Shown here: in pieces, positions 37,340 through 46,510 of the stretch
How positions within the stretch are numbered: position 1 is the stretch's first letter
Layout of the letters: every line of letters starts with the position of its first letter
Assembly (NCBI GenBank): GCA_963732925.1
Contig: CAVTBJ010000011.1
Span: 151,260 to 215,259 of the forward strand
DNA: 64,000 nt
DNA from: DASZRZ01 sp963732925
GTDB lineage: Bacteria; Acidobacteriota; Terriglobia; Terriglobales; Acidobacteriaceae
Direction: 5' to 3'
The notes under the pieces: generated by a model
Told to the model about the DNA's origin: nothing
The model's input: the letters and a program-made list of their open reading frames with translations, nothing else
The model's database searches: none
Position numbers and translations under genes: made by a program

Positions 37340-38578
37340 TTACTTGGGCGTGATATGAAAGAGCGCGCCGGGATCAGCGTCTTCCAGCATCCACAGCGAG
37401 CCATCCGGGCCTTCCTCCACATCGCGGATGCGGTGGCCCATATCCCATCGCTCAACCGCCTTGGCCCCGCCATGACCGTCCAGCACGATGCGCGTTAGCG
37501 AGCGCGTCACCAGGCCGCTGATGAAGCCGCTGCCATTCCATTGCGGAAAGGTCTTGGTGCCGGTATAGAACATCAGGTTGCCGGGGGCGATCACGGGCGT
37601 CCAATAGATTACGGGCTTGGCGAGGTCGGGTCGCGTGTCAGGGCTGGGGATGGGCACGCCGTTATAGTTAACGGCATAGGAGACCAGTGGCCAGCCGTAA
37701 TTCTTCCCCTTCTCAATCAGATTTAATTCATCCCCGCCACGCGGACCGTGCTCAACCTCCCACAATTCGCCATTGGGCGCGAACGCCAAACCATAAGGAG
37801 TGCGGTGGCCGCTGGTCCAGGTTTCGGCGGGAGTTAGATTGGGTCCCGGGAACTTGTAGGTGCTGACCACCTTCGCGGTCTTGGCGGCCTCGGTGTCGCG
37901 TGGCGGATCGATCAGCGGAATCGTGGCGGCGCCCGTCGTGCCATATTTCGGATTGCCCGGCGCGGGCTTCCCGTCCAGCGTAAGGCGCAAAATTTTGCCC
38001 TCGGGCTGGTTGGGGTCCTGGGCGGGAGTGAAGCGCTGGCGATCGCCGACGCTAAGGAACAAATACTTGCCATCAGGTGAAAATGCTACCTGCGCCCCTT
38101 CCTGGCCGCCCATGCCCTTGGGCATCTGGCGCCACAGCACCTTGAAGTTCTCCAGTCCGGCGGAAGTAGCGGTTGCGTTCAACCGCGCGCGCGCCAGCGC
38201 CAGGCCACCACCGTAGTCACCCGGTTCGGCATAAGTAAGGTAAATGTTGTGGTCGGTGGCGTAATGGGGAGAGAGGAAGACACCGAGCATGCCATTCTGG
38301 CCCTGCCAATAAACCGGAGGTGTCCCGGTGACCTGGATTTTTTGACCTTGTTGGGTCACCAGCCAGACGGGACCAACCTTTTCGGTTACAAGCATCCGGC
38401 CGTCGGGCAGAAAGGCCAGCCGCCACGGCAACCTGAATGTCGTAACCGTGGTCACCTTGAAGGGCAGGCTAGGCTCAGGCTTCTCTTCGCCGGCATTGAC
38501 TTGGGCGCCAGCCGTGGCTGGGACCAATGAAAATACCGCCGCCATCATACATACAGTCACAATCCATTGCTTCTTCAT
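37340..38578 (-). CDS. PQQ-dependent sugar (glucose/sorbosone-type) dehydrogenase, secreted
   Basis: Six-bladed beta-propeller oxidoreductase. Signal peptide MKKQWIVTVCMMAAVFSLVP, cut near TAGAQ. Family segments: PWRLAFLPDGRMLVTEKVG at the start of the propeller, LGVFLSPHYATDHNIYLTY, SVGDRQRFTPAQDPNQPEGK, SGHRTPYGLAFAPNGELWEV, EHGPRGGDELNLI and NYGWP near residue 300, and RIRDVEEGPDGSLWMLED at the end. 412 residues, intact. Probably oxidises aldoses in the periplasm with electrons passed to the respiratory chain. Confidence 0.92.
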   Translation of the reverse strand: MKKQWIVTVCMMAAVFSLVPATAGAQVNAGEEKPEPSLPFKVTTVTTFRLPWRLAFLPDGRMLVTEKVGPVWLVTQQGQKIQVTGTPPVYWQGQNGMLGVFLSPHYATDHNIYLTYAEPGDYGGGLALARARLNATATSAGLENFKVLWRQMPKGMGGQEGAQVAFSPDGKYLFLSVGDRQRFTPAQDPNQPEGKILRLTLDGKPAPGNPKYGTTGAATIPLIDPPRDTEAAKTAKVVSTYKFPGPNLTPAETWTSGHRTPYGLAFAPNGELWEVEHGPRGGDELNLIEKGKNYGWPLVSYAVNYNGVPIPSPDTRPDLAKPVIYWTPVIAPGNLMFYTGTKTFPQWNGSGFISGLVTRSLTRIVLDGHGGAKAVERWDMGHRIRDVEEGPDGSLWMLEDADPGALFHITPK

Positions 38579-38853
38579 GCATCTCCCGGATTTCTAAGAT
38601 CGAGAATTATTCCACAGAGCTGATTCCAGGCGACGGATTTCGATAGCAAGAGCGGACACACACACGGCCATTAGCAAACCGGACTCGAAGTTCGTATTCG
38701 TTCCAGGCATGAAATTACCGTGCAGGGTACCCCATCCTTCACGGTTTTCGAAGGGTGGGTTTTTCGGCGTCTCGCCATTTACCCTTGTTCCGTGGCCTGC
38801 CTGCAGCTATCGTACGCAAGCGAATCTTGCTCTGATTCTATAGGGAGTCGACG

Positions 38854-39264
38854 ATGCAAGTGAATCCGTATCTGGCATTCAATGGACAATGCGAAGAGGC
38901 ATTCAAGTTCTACGAAAAAGTCCTTAACGGCAAAATTGCTTTCATGATGCGCAATGGCGAATCTCCCATGGCGGGACAGACGCCGCCGGATCAGCGCAAT
39001 CGCATCATGCATGCCACGCTGCAAGTTGGCGACAAGGTGATCATGGGCGCGGACGCCCCGCCGCAGTACTACTCCAAGCCGGCCGGCTTCTCGGTTTCCA
39101 TCAGTTTGAACAATCTCAAAGAAGCGGAGCGGGTCTTCAAGTCCCTGTCCGAGGGCGGCGAAGTGAAAATGCCGTTGCAGAAGACCTTCTGGGCGGCTGG
39201 ATTCGGGATGTTCATCGACCGGTTCAGCATTCCCTGGATGGTCAGTTGCGAGCAGGAATCCTGA
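38854..39264 (+). CDS. VOC-family protein (PhnB/glyoxalase-like)
   Basis: A 136-residue protein with the typical PhnB-like start VNPYLAFNGQCEEAFKFYEK, central IMHATLQVGDKVIMGADAPP and end FWAAGFGMFIDRFSIPWMVS. Members of this vicinal-oxygen-chelate subgroup are small dimeric proteins of mostly unknown substrate. Intact. Confidence 0.9.
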   Translation: MQVNPYLAFNGQCEEAFKFYEKVLNGKIAFMMRNGESPMAGQTPPDQRNRIMHATLQVGDKVIMGADAPPQYYSKPAGFSVSISLNNLKEAERVFKSLSEGGEVKMPLQKTFWAAGFGMFIDRFSIPWMVSCEQES

Positions 39265-40017
39265 GACTAAGCCGGGGCGGGTGGCCCATTCAAGCCCCTC
39301 GTCCCCTTGGGATGGAAGCTCCGGGGTCCCCAGCGAGCGCCGGTGTTGCGCTTGTTGGGGTGGAGCTCCGGGGTCCCCAGCGAGCGCCGGTGTTGCGCTT
39401 GCTGGGATACAAGCCCGCTTTTGGTTGAGTGGGGGACAACAGGTGGCGCAGGCATTTATGCCTGCGATTCACCATCTCGCCAGCGCGACGGCTTTAGCCG
39501 CTGCGGGACGGGTGACCCATTCAGCGGGGTTTCCAGCGAGCGCCGGCATTGCGCTTGTTGGGGTGGAAGCCCGCTTTTGGCTCGGGTGGGTGATTCCATG
39601 TAGGGACGGGATTGATCCCGTCCGCCTCTGCCACCTCGCGCGCCGGTCAGGTGGCGCAGGCATTTATGCCTGCGATTCACCATCTCGCCAGGGCTACGGC
39701 TTTAGCCGCTGCGGTGCTTAACTCACCGCAGATTTGCCACCGCGGTGCCCCATATCTGCCAGCCTTTGGCAGATGTGGGCTGTCGTCAGTGAAAGCTGAG
39801 ACTCAGGCTAGATGCACAGCCTGAAGCTGCATCGTACCCGTTCCAGAGCCGCCTCGAAAGTATGCTTGGCTGCCATGGAGGCAAGCCTCGGACGGGAAGT
39901 CTGTCCGGATTGCCGGAATCACTTCAGTCCCAGGGCCACCCGCCTGAGTGGGCTCCCGGCAAAACTGTCGCAAAACGACAGCTCTTGCCCTAAACTTTTT
40001 TCGCAGAGAGAGTTACT
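39265..40017. repeat. Cluster of REP-like and tandem repeats upstream of the CBASS module
   Basis: This 750-base non-coding region is built of repeats. A 47-bp unit (AGCTCCGGGGTCCCCAGCGA ... GCGCTTGTTGGGG) is tandem at 39317-39406, with a diverged third copy near 39526-39570. A 42-bp identical unit containing the palindrome GCAGGCATTTATGCCTGC occurs at 39442-39483 and 39650-39691, each followed by a CGGCTTTAGCCGCTGCGG palindrome. AAGCCCGCTTTTGG segments occur near 39411 and 39568. The pattern is mosaic, not regularly spaced as in CRISPR. I see no gene in it. Confidence 0.85.
39965..39981. promoter_or_regulatory. Palindromic operator candidate upstream of the CBASS operon
   Basis: A 17-bp perfect palindrome CTGTCGCAAAACGACAG (6-bp arms, 5-base centre) lies 36 bases before the CD-NTase start, next to a possible -10 box TAAACT at about 39991. 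It may be a regulator site or a small hairpin. Confidence 0.35.
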
Positions 40018-40950
40018 ATGCCACGAGATTGGGAATCGGTGTGCCGTAATTGGATCAGGGCATCCAGCGACACGGAATGTGAGAAGCAGGAAAATGCAGA
40101 GTGGATGATCCGCGACGCGATCAAAGAATACGCCCCACTAGCGCAGCGAGACATCAAGGTCATCCCGCAGGGTTCCTACCGCAATAACACCAACGTGCGA
40201 CAGGAAAGTGATGTGGACATATGTGTCTGTTGCATGAATCCGTATTACACGAGCTATGACTTTGCGGATTACGGTGCTGCCGAGGCGAACAATTCGCCTG
40301 CTGAGTATAACTACAGCCACCTTAAGAAGGATGTGGAGGCGGCTCTAGTTGAGAAGTTCGGCCGATCTGGCGTCATGCGTGGGAATAAGGCTTTTGATGT
40401 TCACGCTAACACATACAGGGTACACGCGGACGTGGTCGCAGCCTTTGCGCATCGGCGCTATCAAAGAAAGATCCGCAATCCATTCACGGGAACGTATCTT
40501 TATCCCTACACCGAGCCGGAAGGAACTCAGTTCCACCCTGATGGCGGGGGAGCAGCGATAGTCAACTGGCCGGAGCAGCACTACGCTAATGGTGCGGCAA
40601 AGAATAAGCTCACTGGTGGCCGTTTCAAGTACGTCGTGCGGACGCTGAAAAACTTCAAGTACGAGATGGAAGCGAACGGGACGGTTACGCAGAAACAAGC
40701 AGCGAACGAGGCCCCGTCCTACCTCTGCGAATGCCTGATGTATAACGTTCCAGATTTCCTTGGTGATACGCCACGCGAGCGCATTCGCAATGCTATCGTC
40801 CATGCATTCCAGCAGACCAAGACCGATGAAAGCTGTAAGAGCTGGCTGGAAGTGAACAGGATGAAGTTCTTATTCCACCCAACGCAGGCGTGGACGCGCG
40901 CGCAGGCGAATTCATTTCTCCTGCATGCATGGCAGTATGGTGCGTTTTGA
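40018..40950 (+). CDS. CD-NTase (cGAS/DncV-like nucleotidyltransferase) of a CBASS antiphage system
   Basis: CD-NTases make cyclic di- or trinucleotides after phage infection. The nucleotidyltransferase core is clear: QGSYRNNTNVRQESDVDICV carries the GS motif (Gly52-Ser53) and catalytic Asp65/Asp67, and the third acidic residue is Asp138 in RVHADVVAAF. The C-terminal helical part (KYVVRTLKNFKYEM, LCECLMYNVPD) fits a SMODS-type fold. 310 residues. The start ATG 40018 has AGAGAGAG about 5 bases upstream. Its stop overlaps the start of the next gene (TGATGA), so the two are translationally coupled. Base composition looks less GC-rich than its neighbours, suggesting transfer. Confidence 0.85.
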   Translation: MPRDWESVCRNWIRASSDTECEKQENAEWMIRDAIKEYAPLAQRDIKVIPQGSYRNNTNVRQESDVDICVCCMNPYYTSYDFADYGAAEANNSPAEYNYSHLKKDVEAALVEKFGRSGVMRGNKAFDVHANTYRVHADVVAAFAHRRYQRKIRNPFTGTYLYPYTEPEGTQFHPDGGGAAIVNWPEQHYANGAAKNKLTGGRFKYVVRTLKNFKYEMEANGTVTQKQAANEAPSYLCECLMYNVPDFLGDTPRERIRNAIVHAFQQTKTDESCKSWLEVNRMKFLFHPTQAWTRAQANSFLLHAWQYGAF

Positions 40951-41567
40951 TGATTCCCAACCGTGTGTTAAAGCTGCTGGCTGGTGTCATCGTCCTGACC
41001 TTTGTCATTGGTTGCATGCTACATCAGAGCTTTTACAGTGCATTTACAACGGCGGCGACAGTAGGGGGATTGTTCCTTGTCCTTTGGGACCGCTACCTGT
41101 GGCACCTGTGGCCCTTTTATCCATATTTCGACAATAAGCCTGACCTGCGTGGGACGTGGCGCGGCCTGCTCCATAGCAATTATCACAACCTGGAGACGGG
41201 AGAGCAGCAGGTCAACATCGAGAGCTATTTGGTCATCCGGCAGACCTACTCCAAGGTGGATGTTCGGTATTTTTCGGGGTCCTCTGGCTCAGTGAGCCTG
41301 TCCGCCAATCTCTTTGCGGACAGCGCGGGCCTATTCACCTTAGCCTGCATTTACCGGAATACACCCCGGATCTCTGTCCGCGAACGAAGTGCCACCGGGA
41401 ACGGCGGTTTTCTGTTATCCGTACGAGGAAAGCCGATTCACCGGCTCGAGGGGGAATATTGGACCGAGCGGCAGACAAAGGGAGAAATGGAGTTTACGGA
41501 GCGCTCGGAGAAGTTAGCGGAAGATTTTCAGCAGGCGCACGGTTTCGACTATCGACAACTGGAGTAA
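40950..41567 (+). CDS. Cap15-like CBASS effector (S-2TM-beta: two membrane helices plus beta-barrel)
   Basis: A 205-residue protein. It begins with two membrane helices (LLAGVIVLTFVIGCML and FTTAATVGGLFLVLW), then YFDNKPDLRGTWRGLL and a beta-strand-rich remainder (ESYLVIRQTYSKVDVRYFSG, FTLACIYRNTPR, RLEGEYWTERQTKGEMEF). This is the layout of the SMODS-associated 2TM beta-strand-rich effectors (Cap15), whose barrel senses the cyclic nucleotide and whose helices disrupt the inner membrane. The ATG at 40950 overlaps the CD-NTase stop. A longer in-frame start at 40890 is unlikely. No ancillary Cap2/Cap3 or HORMA genes follow, so the system would be type I. Confidence 0.82.
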   Translation: MIPNRVLKLLAGVIVLTFVIGCMLHQSFYSAFTTAATVGGLFLVLWDRYLWHLWPFYPYFDNKPDLRGTWRGLLHSNYHNLETGEQQVNIESYLVIRQTYSKVDVRYFSGSSGSVSLSANLFADSAGLFTLACIYRNTPRISVRERSATGNGGFLLSVRGKPIHRLEGEYWTERQTKGEMEFTERSEKLAEDFQQAHGFDYRQLE

Positions 41568-41984
41568 TGAAACCCAAATTCTTGATTCACATTCAGGGGT
41601 GCCCCGTCCTTCCGCCCGCATTCAGCGGAGGGCAGGTGGCGCACTCAAGCCCGCTTTTGGCTTGAGTGGGGCTGTTGTATATCGTTGGTTTTCAGAAGAC
41701 CAATCTTCGCACTCCGCGGCTGTCAACCCCTCCGCAACCACTCTTCCGCGCTATCCCACTGCATCGTATCGGGATATATTTTCCGCAGCCGTGTCACACT
41801 TCACCCCTGCCGCTTGCTAGACTGGAAGTAGGGAAATCTCTTTTCGTCACCCTTCCAACCCGAAACCCAAAAACTGCTGTGTTTTCTATATTTTGATCTA
41901 ATTAGTTTTGCTTCCAATATTTTGCGCGGCGATTCCCGCTAACTTGAACATTCCAAAGATTCAGGTCAGGGAGGGGGGTACCCC
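41568..41984. other. Intergenic region after the CBASS module, with a REP-like palindrome
   Basis: A palindromic CTCAAGCCCGCTTTTGGCTT segment (41644-41666, continuing GAG) matches the repeats found upstream of the CBASS genes. The rest, including an A/T-rich stretch near 41880-41935, shows no supported gene. Confidence 0.6.
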
Positions 41985-42563
41985 TCAGAACCGCAACACC
42001 AGGCCGCCGGTTATGACGACGTTGTGCTGCCGCTGGTCCAGGTTGGAAAACCCCAGCCGCGCGCTTCCGGAGTAGAAGTCGCGGACCTCGGCACGCAGGC
42101 TGAGGTAAGGGAAGATCTTGGTGTCCAGCCCGCCGCCAACGTCGAAGACGTTGGTGTTGGTAATGCTGTCGCCCCCGCTGGCCAGGCTGCTGCTCTTGCT
42201 GAATCGTGCCACGCCCACGCCGGCCGCAATGAAGGGCGACATGGGAAATCCCGGCGCCAGTTTGATCTTAAGTCCCGGCGCGATGAACATCGCGGAATAA
42301 GTTCCCAGCGAGGTCAACTGCTGCGTGCTCGTCACCGTGCTGTTCAGCGTGCCCACCACCGGCAGATCAAAGTACAAAGCGGCCAGCGGAACGTGCAGCA
42401 TGCGCGCCGAAAACGTGCCTTCCACGGCGAACGCTTTGTCCGCCTGATTGTTGTTCACGGGCAGGTAGCCACCCCCGCCGATCGCCAGCTCAATCGATTG
42501 CGCCGCCGACGAGCCAGCCAGCGCCAGCAACAGCAGGCACACCAGGATCGTGAATTTCTTCAA
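41985..42563 (-). CDS. Outer-membrane beta-barrel protein
   Basis: The 192-residue protein has a signal peptide (KKFTILVCLLLLALAGSSAA) and alternating hydrophobic strands such as SAMFIAPGLKIKLAP, MSPFIAAGVGVARF and SLRAEVRDFYSG. It ends in VVITGGLVLRF with the C-terminal Phe typical of outer-membrane barrels assembled by BAM. It resembles OmpW/OMP_b-brl porin-like proteins. Function not known. Confidence 0.8.
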   Translation of the reverse strand: MKKFTILVCLLLLALAGSSAAQSIELAIGGGGYLPVNNNQADKAFAVEGTFSARMLHVPLAALYFDLPVVGTLNSTVTSTQQLTSLGTYSAMFIAPGLKIKLAPGFPMSPFIAAGVGVARFSKSSSLASGGDSITNTNVFDVGGGLDTKIFPYLSLRAEVRDFYSGSARLGFSNLDQRQHNVVITGGLVLRF

Positions 42564-42741
42564 TCATCCCTCCATTGACTGTCCGGCGTTCCCCGCAACC
42601 CGCCGCATTTGCGCGTTGTGGGGCGAAAGTGGCTCTGTTGTTGGTGGCTGATTCTCGCAGAAAGGTTGCAGGAGAGCAGGTCACGAAAGATATTCACCAC
42701 AAAGAACACGGAGTCGTACTCTTGCCCTTGGTGGTTAGGAA

Positions 42742-44046
42742 TCAGACTTCCACCGGCAGCGCCGCCGCCTTGCGCGGGAACATCTCGCCAATGCGCTTAA
42801 TCTCCGCGCCCACGCCGCGCAGCTTCTCTTCAATCCGTTCATAGCCGCGGTCAATGTGGTACACGCGGTCGATGATGGTCTCGCCATTGGCCACCAGCGC
42901 CGCCAGCACCAGCGACGCCGAGGCCCGCAGGTCGGAGGCCAGCACCGCAGCCGCGCTCAGCGGAGTCTTGCCGCGGACTACCGCTCTCCGTCCTTCGATC
43001 TTGAGATTCGCCCCCATGCGCACCAGTTCCTGCGCGTGCATGAAGCGGTTCTCGAAAATGTTTTCCGTGATCGTGGATGTGCCTTCCGCCTGCGTCATCA
43101 GCGCCATGTACTGCGCCTGCATGTCGGTGGGGAAGCCCGGATACTCCTCGGTAGCGACGTCCACGGCCCGGAACGGACCGTTGGCCATCACCCGGATGGA
43201 ATCACCGGAAACCGTCAGCTTCACCCCGCACTCCTGCAGCTTCTGCAGGATGAACGTGAGGTGCCGCGGATCGCATCCGCTCACGTTGATATCTCCCCCG
43301 GTGATTGCCCCTGCCACCAGGAAGGTCCCGGCTTCGATGCGGTCGGGAATAATGCGGTGCCGCGCTCCCCGCAGCCGTTCCACACCCTGCACACGAATGG
43401 TAGAGGTGCCCGCGCCCTCGATCCTGGCGCCCATCTTGATCAGCAGGTCGGCCAGGTCCGCCACTTCCGGCTCGCGAGCGCAGTTTTCCATTACTGTCTC
43501 GCCTTCGGCCAGCGCCGCCGCCATCAGCAGGTCTTCCGTGCCGGTCACCGTGATCTTTTCAAAAACAATGTTGGCGCCCTTCAGCCGCCGGGCCCGCGCC
43601 ACCACGTATCCGTGCTCCTGGGAAATCTCGGCGCCCAGCCGCTCCAGCCCCTGGATGTGCAGGTCGATGGGACGCGCCCCAATCGCGCAGCCTCCAGGAA
43701 GGGAAACCCGCGCCTCGCCGCAGCGCGCCACCAGCGGCCCCAGCACCAGCGTGGAAGCCCGCATGGTCTTCACCAGCTCGTAGGCCGCCTCCGGCTTCAC
43801 CAGTTGGCCGCTGCAAATGGTGGTACGGTGGTGCGCCCGCCCATACCCGAGCTCGACATCCGCGCCCATCGCCGCCAGCAGGGTGCGCGTGGTCTCGATG
43901 TCGCGCACCTGCGGGATGTTCTCCAGAACCACGGGTTCTTCCGTCAGCAGCGCCGCCGCCATGCAGGGCAGGGCGGCATTCTTGGCCCCGCTGACGCGAA
44001 TGGTTCCCAACAGCGGCGTTCCGCCGCGTATCACCAGCTTATCCAT
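42742..44046 (-). CDS. murA: UDP-N-acetylglucosamine 1-carboxyvinyltransferase
   Basis: First committed step of peptidoglycan synthesis: enolpyruvyl transfer from PEP to UDP-GlcNAc. The protein is 434 residues and intact. It has IRVSGAKNAALPCMAAALL (Lys of the active site), the catalytic Cys in LPGGCAIGARPIDLH (so fosfomycin-type sensitivity is expected), and EEYPGFPTDMQAQYMAL. No neighbouring division genes; murQ lies 220 bases upstream on the same strand. Confidence 0.97.
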   Translation of the reverse strand: MDKLVIRGGTPLLGTIRVSGAKNAALPCMAAALLTEEPVVLENIPQVRDIETTRTLLAAMGADVELGYGRAHHRTTICSGQLVKPEAAYELVKTMRASTLVLGPLVARCGEARVSLPGGCAIGARPIDLHIQGLERLGAEISQEHGYVVARARRLKGANIVFEKITVTGTEDLLMAAALAEGETVMENCAREPEVADLADLLIKMGARIEGAGTSTIRVQGVERLRGARHRIIPDRIEAGTFLVAGAITGGDINVSGCDPRHLTFILQKLQECGVKLTVSGDSIRVMANGPFRAVDVATEEYPGFPTDMQAQYMALMTQAEGTSTITENIFENRFMHAQELVRMGANLKIEGRRAVVRGKTPLSAAAVLASDLRASASLVLAALVANGETIIDRVYHIDRGYERIEEKLRGVGAEIKRIGEMFPRKAAALPVEV

Positions 44047-44266
44047 GAGAAAAACGATGTCCTTCTACCCCGGCTGCGCGCCGGGTTGTTGCCTCCATTT
44101 TAGTAGATGTTTGCTGCGTAACCGGGTGGGGAATTCCCTTAAGTAACTTCCAGGGCCGCCGCCACTGAGAGGCACTGATCCGTCGAAGCCGGATAAATCG
44201 CTGGCGAGCTGTTTTCTTTGCTCTCCCCGGTGTTTCTTCGTGTGGGTGGTGATTCGGTGTTGCGAA

Positions 44267-45184
44267 CTAGGGCTTTTGCTGCATCGCCTGCCGCACATTG
44301 CCACGCGCCGCCTTCAGCCTCTTTTCCGCTTCCTTCCTGCTGGCCCCGGTCTTCATCATTACCAGCGCCACGGGAATGCTCTGGTTGCCGGCCTTCAGGG
44401 CGCGCACGGCCTGCTCGCGCTCCACCCCAGCCGCGTGCATCAGAATGGAAATCCCCCGCTGCAGCAGCTTTTCATTCTTCAGGTGGACGTTCACCATCAG
44501 GTCGCCATACACGTATCCCAGCCGCGCCATCGCCCCAGTGGAGATCATGTTGCAGACCAGCTTTTGCGCCGTCCCCGCCTTCATGCGGGTCGATCCCGCG
44601 ATCACCTCCGGCCCCACCGGCGCCACGATGGCAATCTCCGCCACCCTCTCCAGCGGCGATCCCGGGTTGCAGGTCACCGCAACTGTGCGGGCGCCGCGGC
44701 TGCGGGCGTATTCCAGCGCGGCCACCGTATAGGGCGTGCGCCCGCTGGCCGCCAGTCCCACCACCACGTCTTTCTTCCCGGGCTTTTTCTTGTTGAGGTC
44801 GCCCCGTCCCTGCTTGGCCGAATCCTCCTCGCCTTCCACCGCGCTCCACAGCGCCTTGGTTCCACCGGCAATCACGAACTGGACGGTGTTGGGATCGGTA
44901 TGAAACGTGGGCGGACACTCCGATGCATCCAGCGCGGCGATTCTGCCGCTGGTTCCGGCGCCTACGTAAATCAGGCGTCCTCCCGCGCCAATGGCCCCGG
45001 CGACCGCCTCGATTGCCTTGGCAATCGCAGGCAGAGCCGCCGTCACCGCCATGGCCACGGTTGCGTCTTCGGAGTTGATCAGGCGCGCGATTTCCAGAGC
45101 CGGCAGGGTATCGAGCTGCCCCGATCCCGGATTCCGCTGCTCCGTCCCCAACTCCGCAAGGTCCGGACGTTCGGGCTTCTTCAT
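44267..45184 (-). CDS. murQ: N-acetylmuramic acid 6-phosphate etherase
   Basis: Cleaves the lactyl ether of MurNAc-6-phosphate to give GlcNAc-6-phosphate and D-lactate, for cell-wall recycling. The SIS domain shows YVGAGTSGRIAALDASECPP, LAASGRTPYTVAALEYAR, VTCNPGSPLERVAEIAI and GSTRMKAGTAQKLVCNM. The C-terminal helical part is LKNEKLLQRGISILM and RQAMQQKP. ATG 45184 is chosen over the upstream ATG at 45202. 305 residues, intact. Confidence 0.96.
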   Translation of the reverse strand: MKKPERPDLAELGTEQRNPGSGQLDTLPALEIARLINSEDATVAMAVTAALPAIAKAIEAVAGAIGAGGRLIYVGAGTSGRIAALDASECPPTFHTDPNTVQFVIAGGTKALWSAVEGEEDSAKQGRGDLNKKKPGKKDVVVGLAASGRTPYTVAALEYARSRGARTVAVTCNPGSPLERVAEIAIVAPVGPEVIAGSTRMKAGTAQKLVCNMISTGAMARLGYVYGDLMVNVHLKNEKLLQRGISILMHAAGVEREQAVRALKAGNQSIPVALVMMKTGASRKEAEKRLKAARGNVRQAMQQKP

Positions 45185-45297
45185 GGACTCCAATTTAAGC
45201 ACAGGAAAGGCGGGCGATTAAGGGTAAACGACAAAAGAAAAGTAGACAGTTCAAGAGGGGATTTCATCGCCGGCAAGCTGACCCTGAATCCCACCGC

Positions 45298-46380
45298 TTA
45301 TAGACTCTCTACCACCGCGTCATGAAACTCCGGACGCAATTTCTTGATTGCATCCGAACCCCGGTTGGGCCATGTCCGGTTGCTCAACAGCACTACCGTC
45401 AACTGCCGTTCGGGATCGATCCACAGCGAGGTGCCGGTAAATCCCAGATGTCCAAAGGAGCGGGAGGAGAAGTGCCGGCCCGCCTGCGACGGAGGCGTGG
45501 GAACATCCCATCCCAGCGCGCGTTTTTGCTCTTCGATCTTCACCGCGCGGGTGAAGGTTTCGATGGTTCGCTGCCGCACCAGGGCTTCCCCCTTCAGCAT
45601 CGCCAGGGCATAGCTCGTCATGTCTCCGGCGTTGGAGAAAAGGCCGGCGTGTCCGGCCACTCCGCCCATCACCCACGCATTCTCGTCGTGGACCTCGCCC
45701 TGCACCACGCGACGCCGGAAACTGGCGTCGTTCTCCGTTGGTGGAATGGAAGCCCTGAGGTCGGCCGGAGGACGAAAGCAGGTGCTGGACATTCCCAGCG
45801 GTCCAAAAACCTCGCGCCGGCAGAAAGCATCCAATGGTTCACCGGAAATTCTTTGCAGCAATTCTCCCAGCACGATAAATCCGATGTCGCTGTAGTCGAT
45901 ATACATTCCCGGCTCGAACTCCAGGGGCAGCGTCATGGCCAAGCGCAAAAGCTCTTCCCGCGTGGAAGCCCGCTCAAACAGCCGCTCGTATCCCGGGAGT
46001 CCCGAGCTGTGCTGCAACAGCATGCGAACCGTAATCTCGCGGCGCTCGGCCACGCGCCCGGCAAAGGCGGGCAGCAGCGACGCCACTCGGGCCTCCAGAT
46101 CCAGTTCACCGCGCTCGTAGAGCAGCATCGCCATGGCCGTGGTGGCGGCCACCTTGGTTACGGATGCGAGATCGAACATGGTCTCCGCAGCCACTTCCGG
46201 CGATGCCGCCTCATACGTAAACCGCCCCACTGCTTTAAGCGCCAGCAGTTCTCCTTGCAGGGACACCGCGACTGCCGCTCCCGGAAACACCCTCTCCAGT
46301 ACGCCCCGTTGCAGGATATCGAAGGCGCGGCGGAAGCGTTTGTCCTGCTCCCGGGAAGCGCTTTCTGGAAAAGCCAGCAT
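45298..46380 (-). CDS. Serine hydrolase of the beta-lactamase/AmiE (YbbE) class
   Basis: A class C-like serine hydrolase, 360 residues. The nucleophile box is SVTK (in MFDLASVTKVAATTAMAM), the second motif YSD (MYIDYSDIGFIVLGEL), and the third region FGHLGFTGTSLWID (HxG-type). No signal peptide is evident from ATG 46380. In B. subtilis a homologous serine hydrolase (AmiE/YbbE) is encoded with murQ and namZ, the same company seen here. Probable role: processing of peptidoglycan stem peptides or muropeptides. Confidence 0.87.
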   Translation of the reverse strand: MLAFPESASREQDKRFRRAFDILQRGVLERVFPGAAVAVSLQGELLALKAVGRFTYEAASPEVAAETMFDLASVTKVAATTAMAMLLYERGELDLEARVASLLPAFAGRVAERREITVRMLLQHSSGLPGYERLFERASTREELLRLAMTLPLEFEPGMYIDYSDIGFIVLGELLQRISGEPLDAFCRREVFGPLGMSSTCFRPPADLRASIPPTENDASFRRRVVQGEVHDENAWVMGGVAGHAGLFSNAGDMTSYALAMLKGEALVRQRTIETFTRAVKIEEQKRALGWDVPTPPSQAGRHFSSRSFGHLGFTGTSLWIDPERQLTVVLLSNRTWPNRGSDAIKKLRPEFHDAVVESL

Positions 46381-46510
46381 CCTCAAATTGTAAACGGAGC
46401 ACGGGGAACGGATTGCCAGCGCCTTCCGAGCGTGCCCCGCGAGGTACCGTGCCTTGTGGCACGACTCTGGCTTGTGTAGAGTCGAGGGTATTCTCACCAC
46501 GGTTGCACGC

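Noticed and set aside
39314..39725. CRISPR array
   Set aside because: The repeats are of several lengths, partly tandem, partly dispersed, with no regular spacers and no cas genes.
42856..44103. 415-codon plus-strand frame opposite murA
   Set aside because: murA is intact with its active-site Cys; the antisense frame is rich in His/Arg/Gln, typical of shadow translation.
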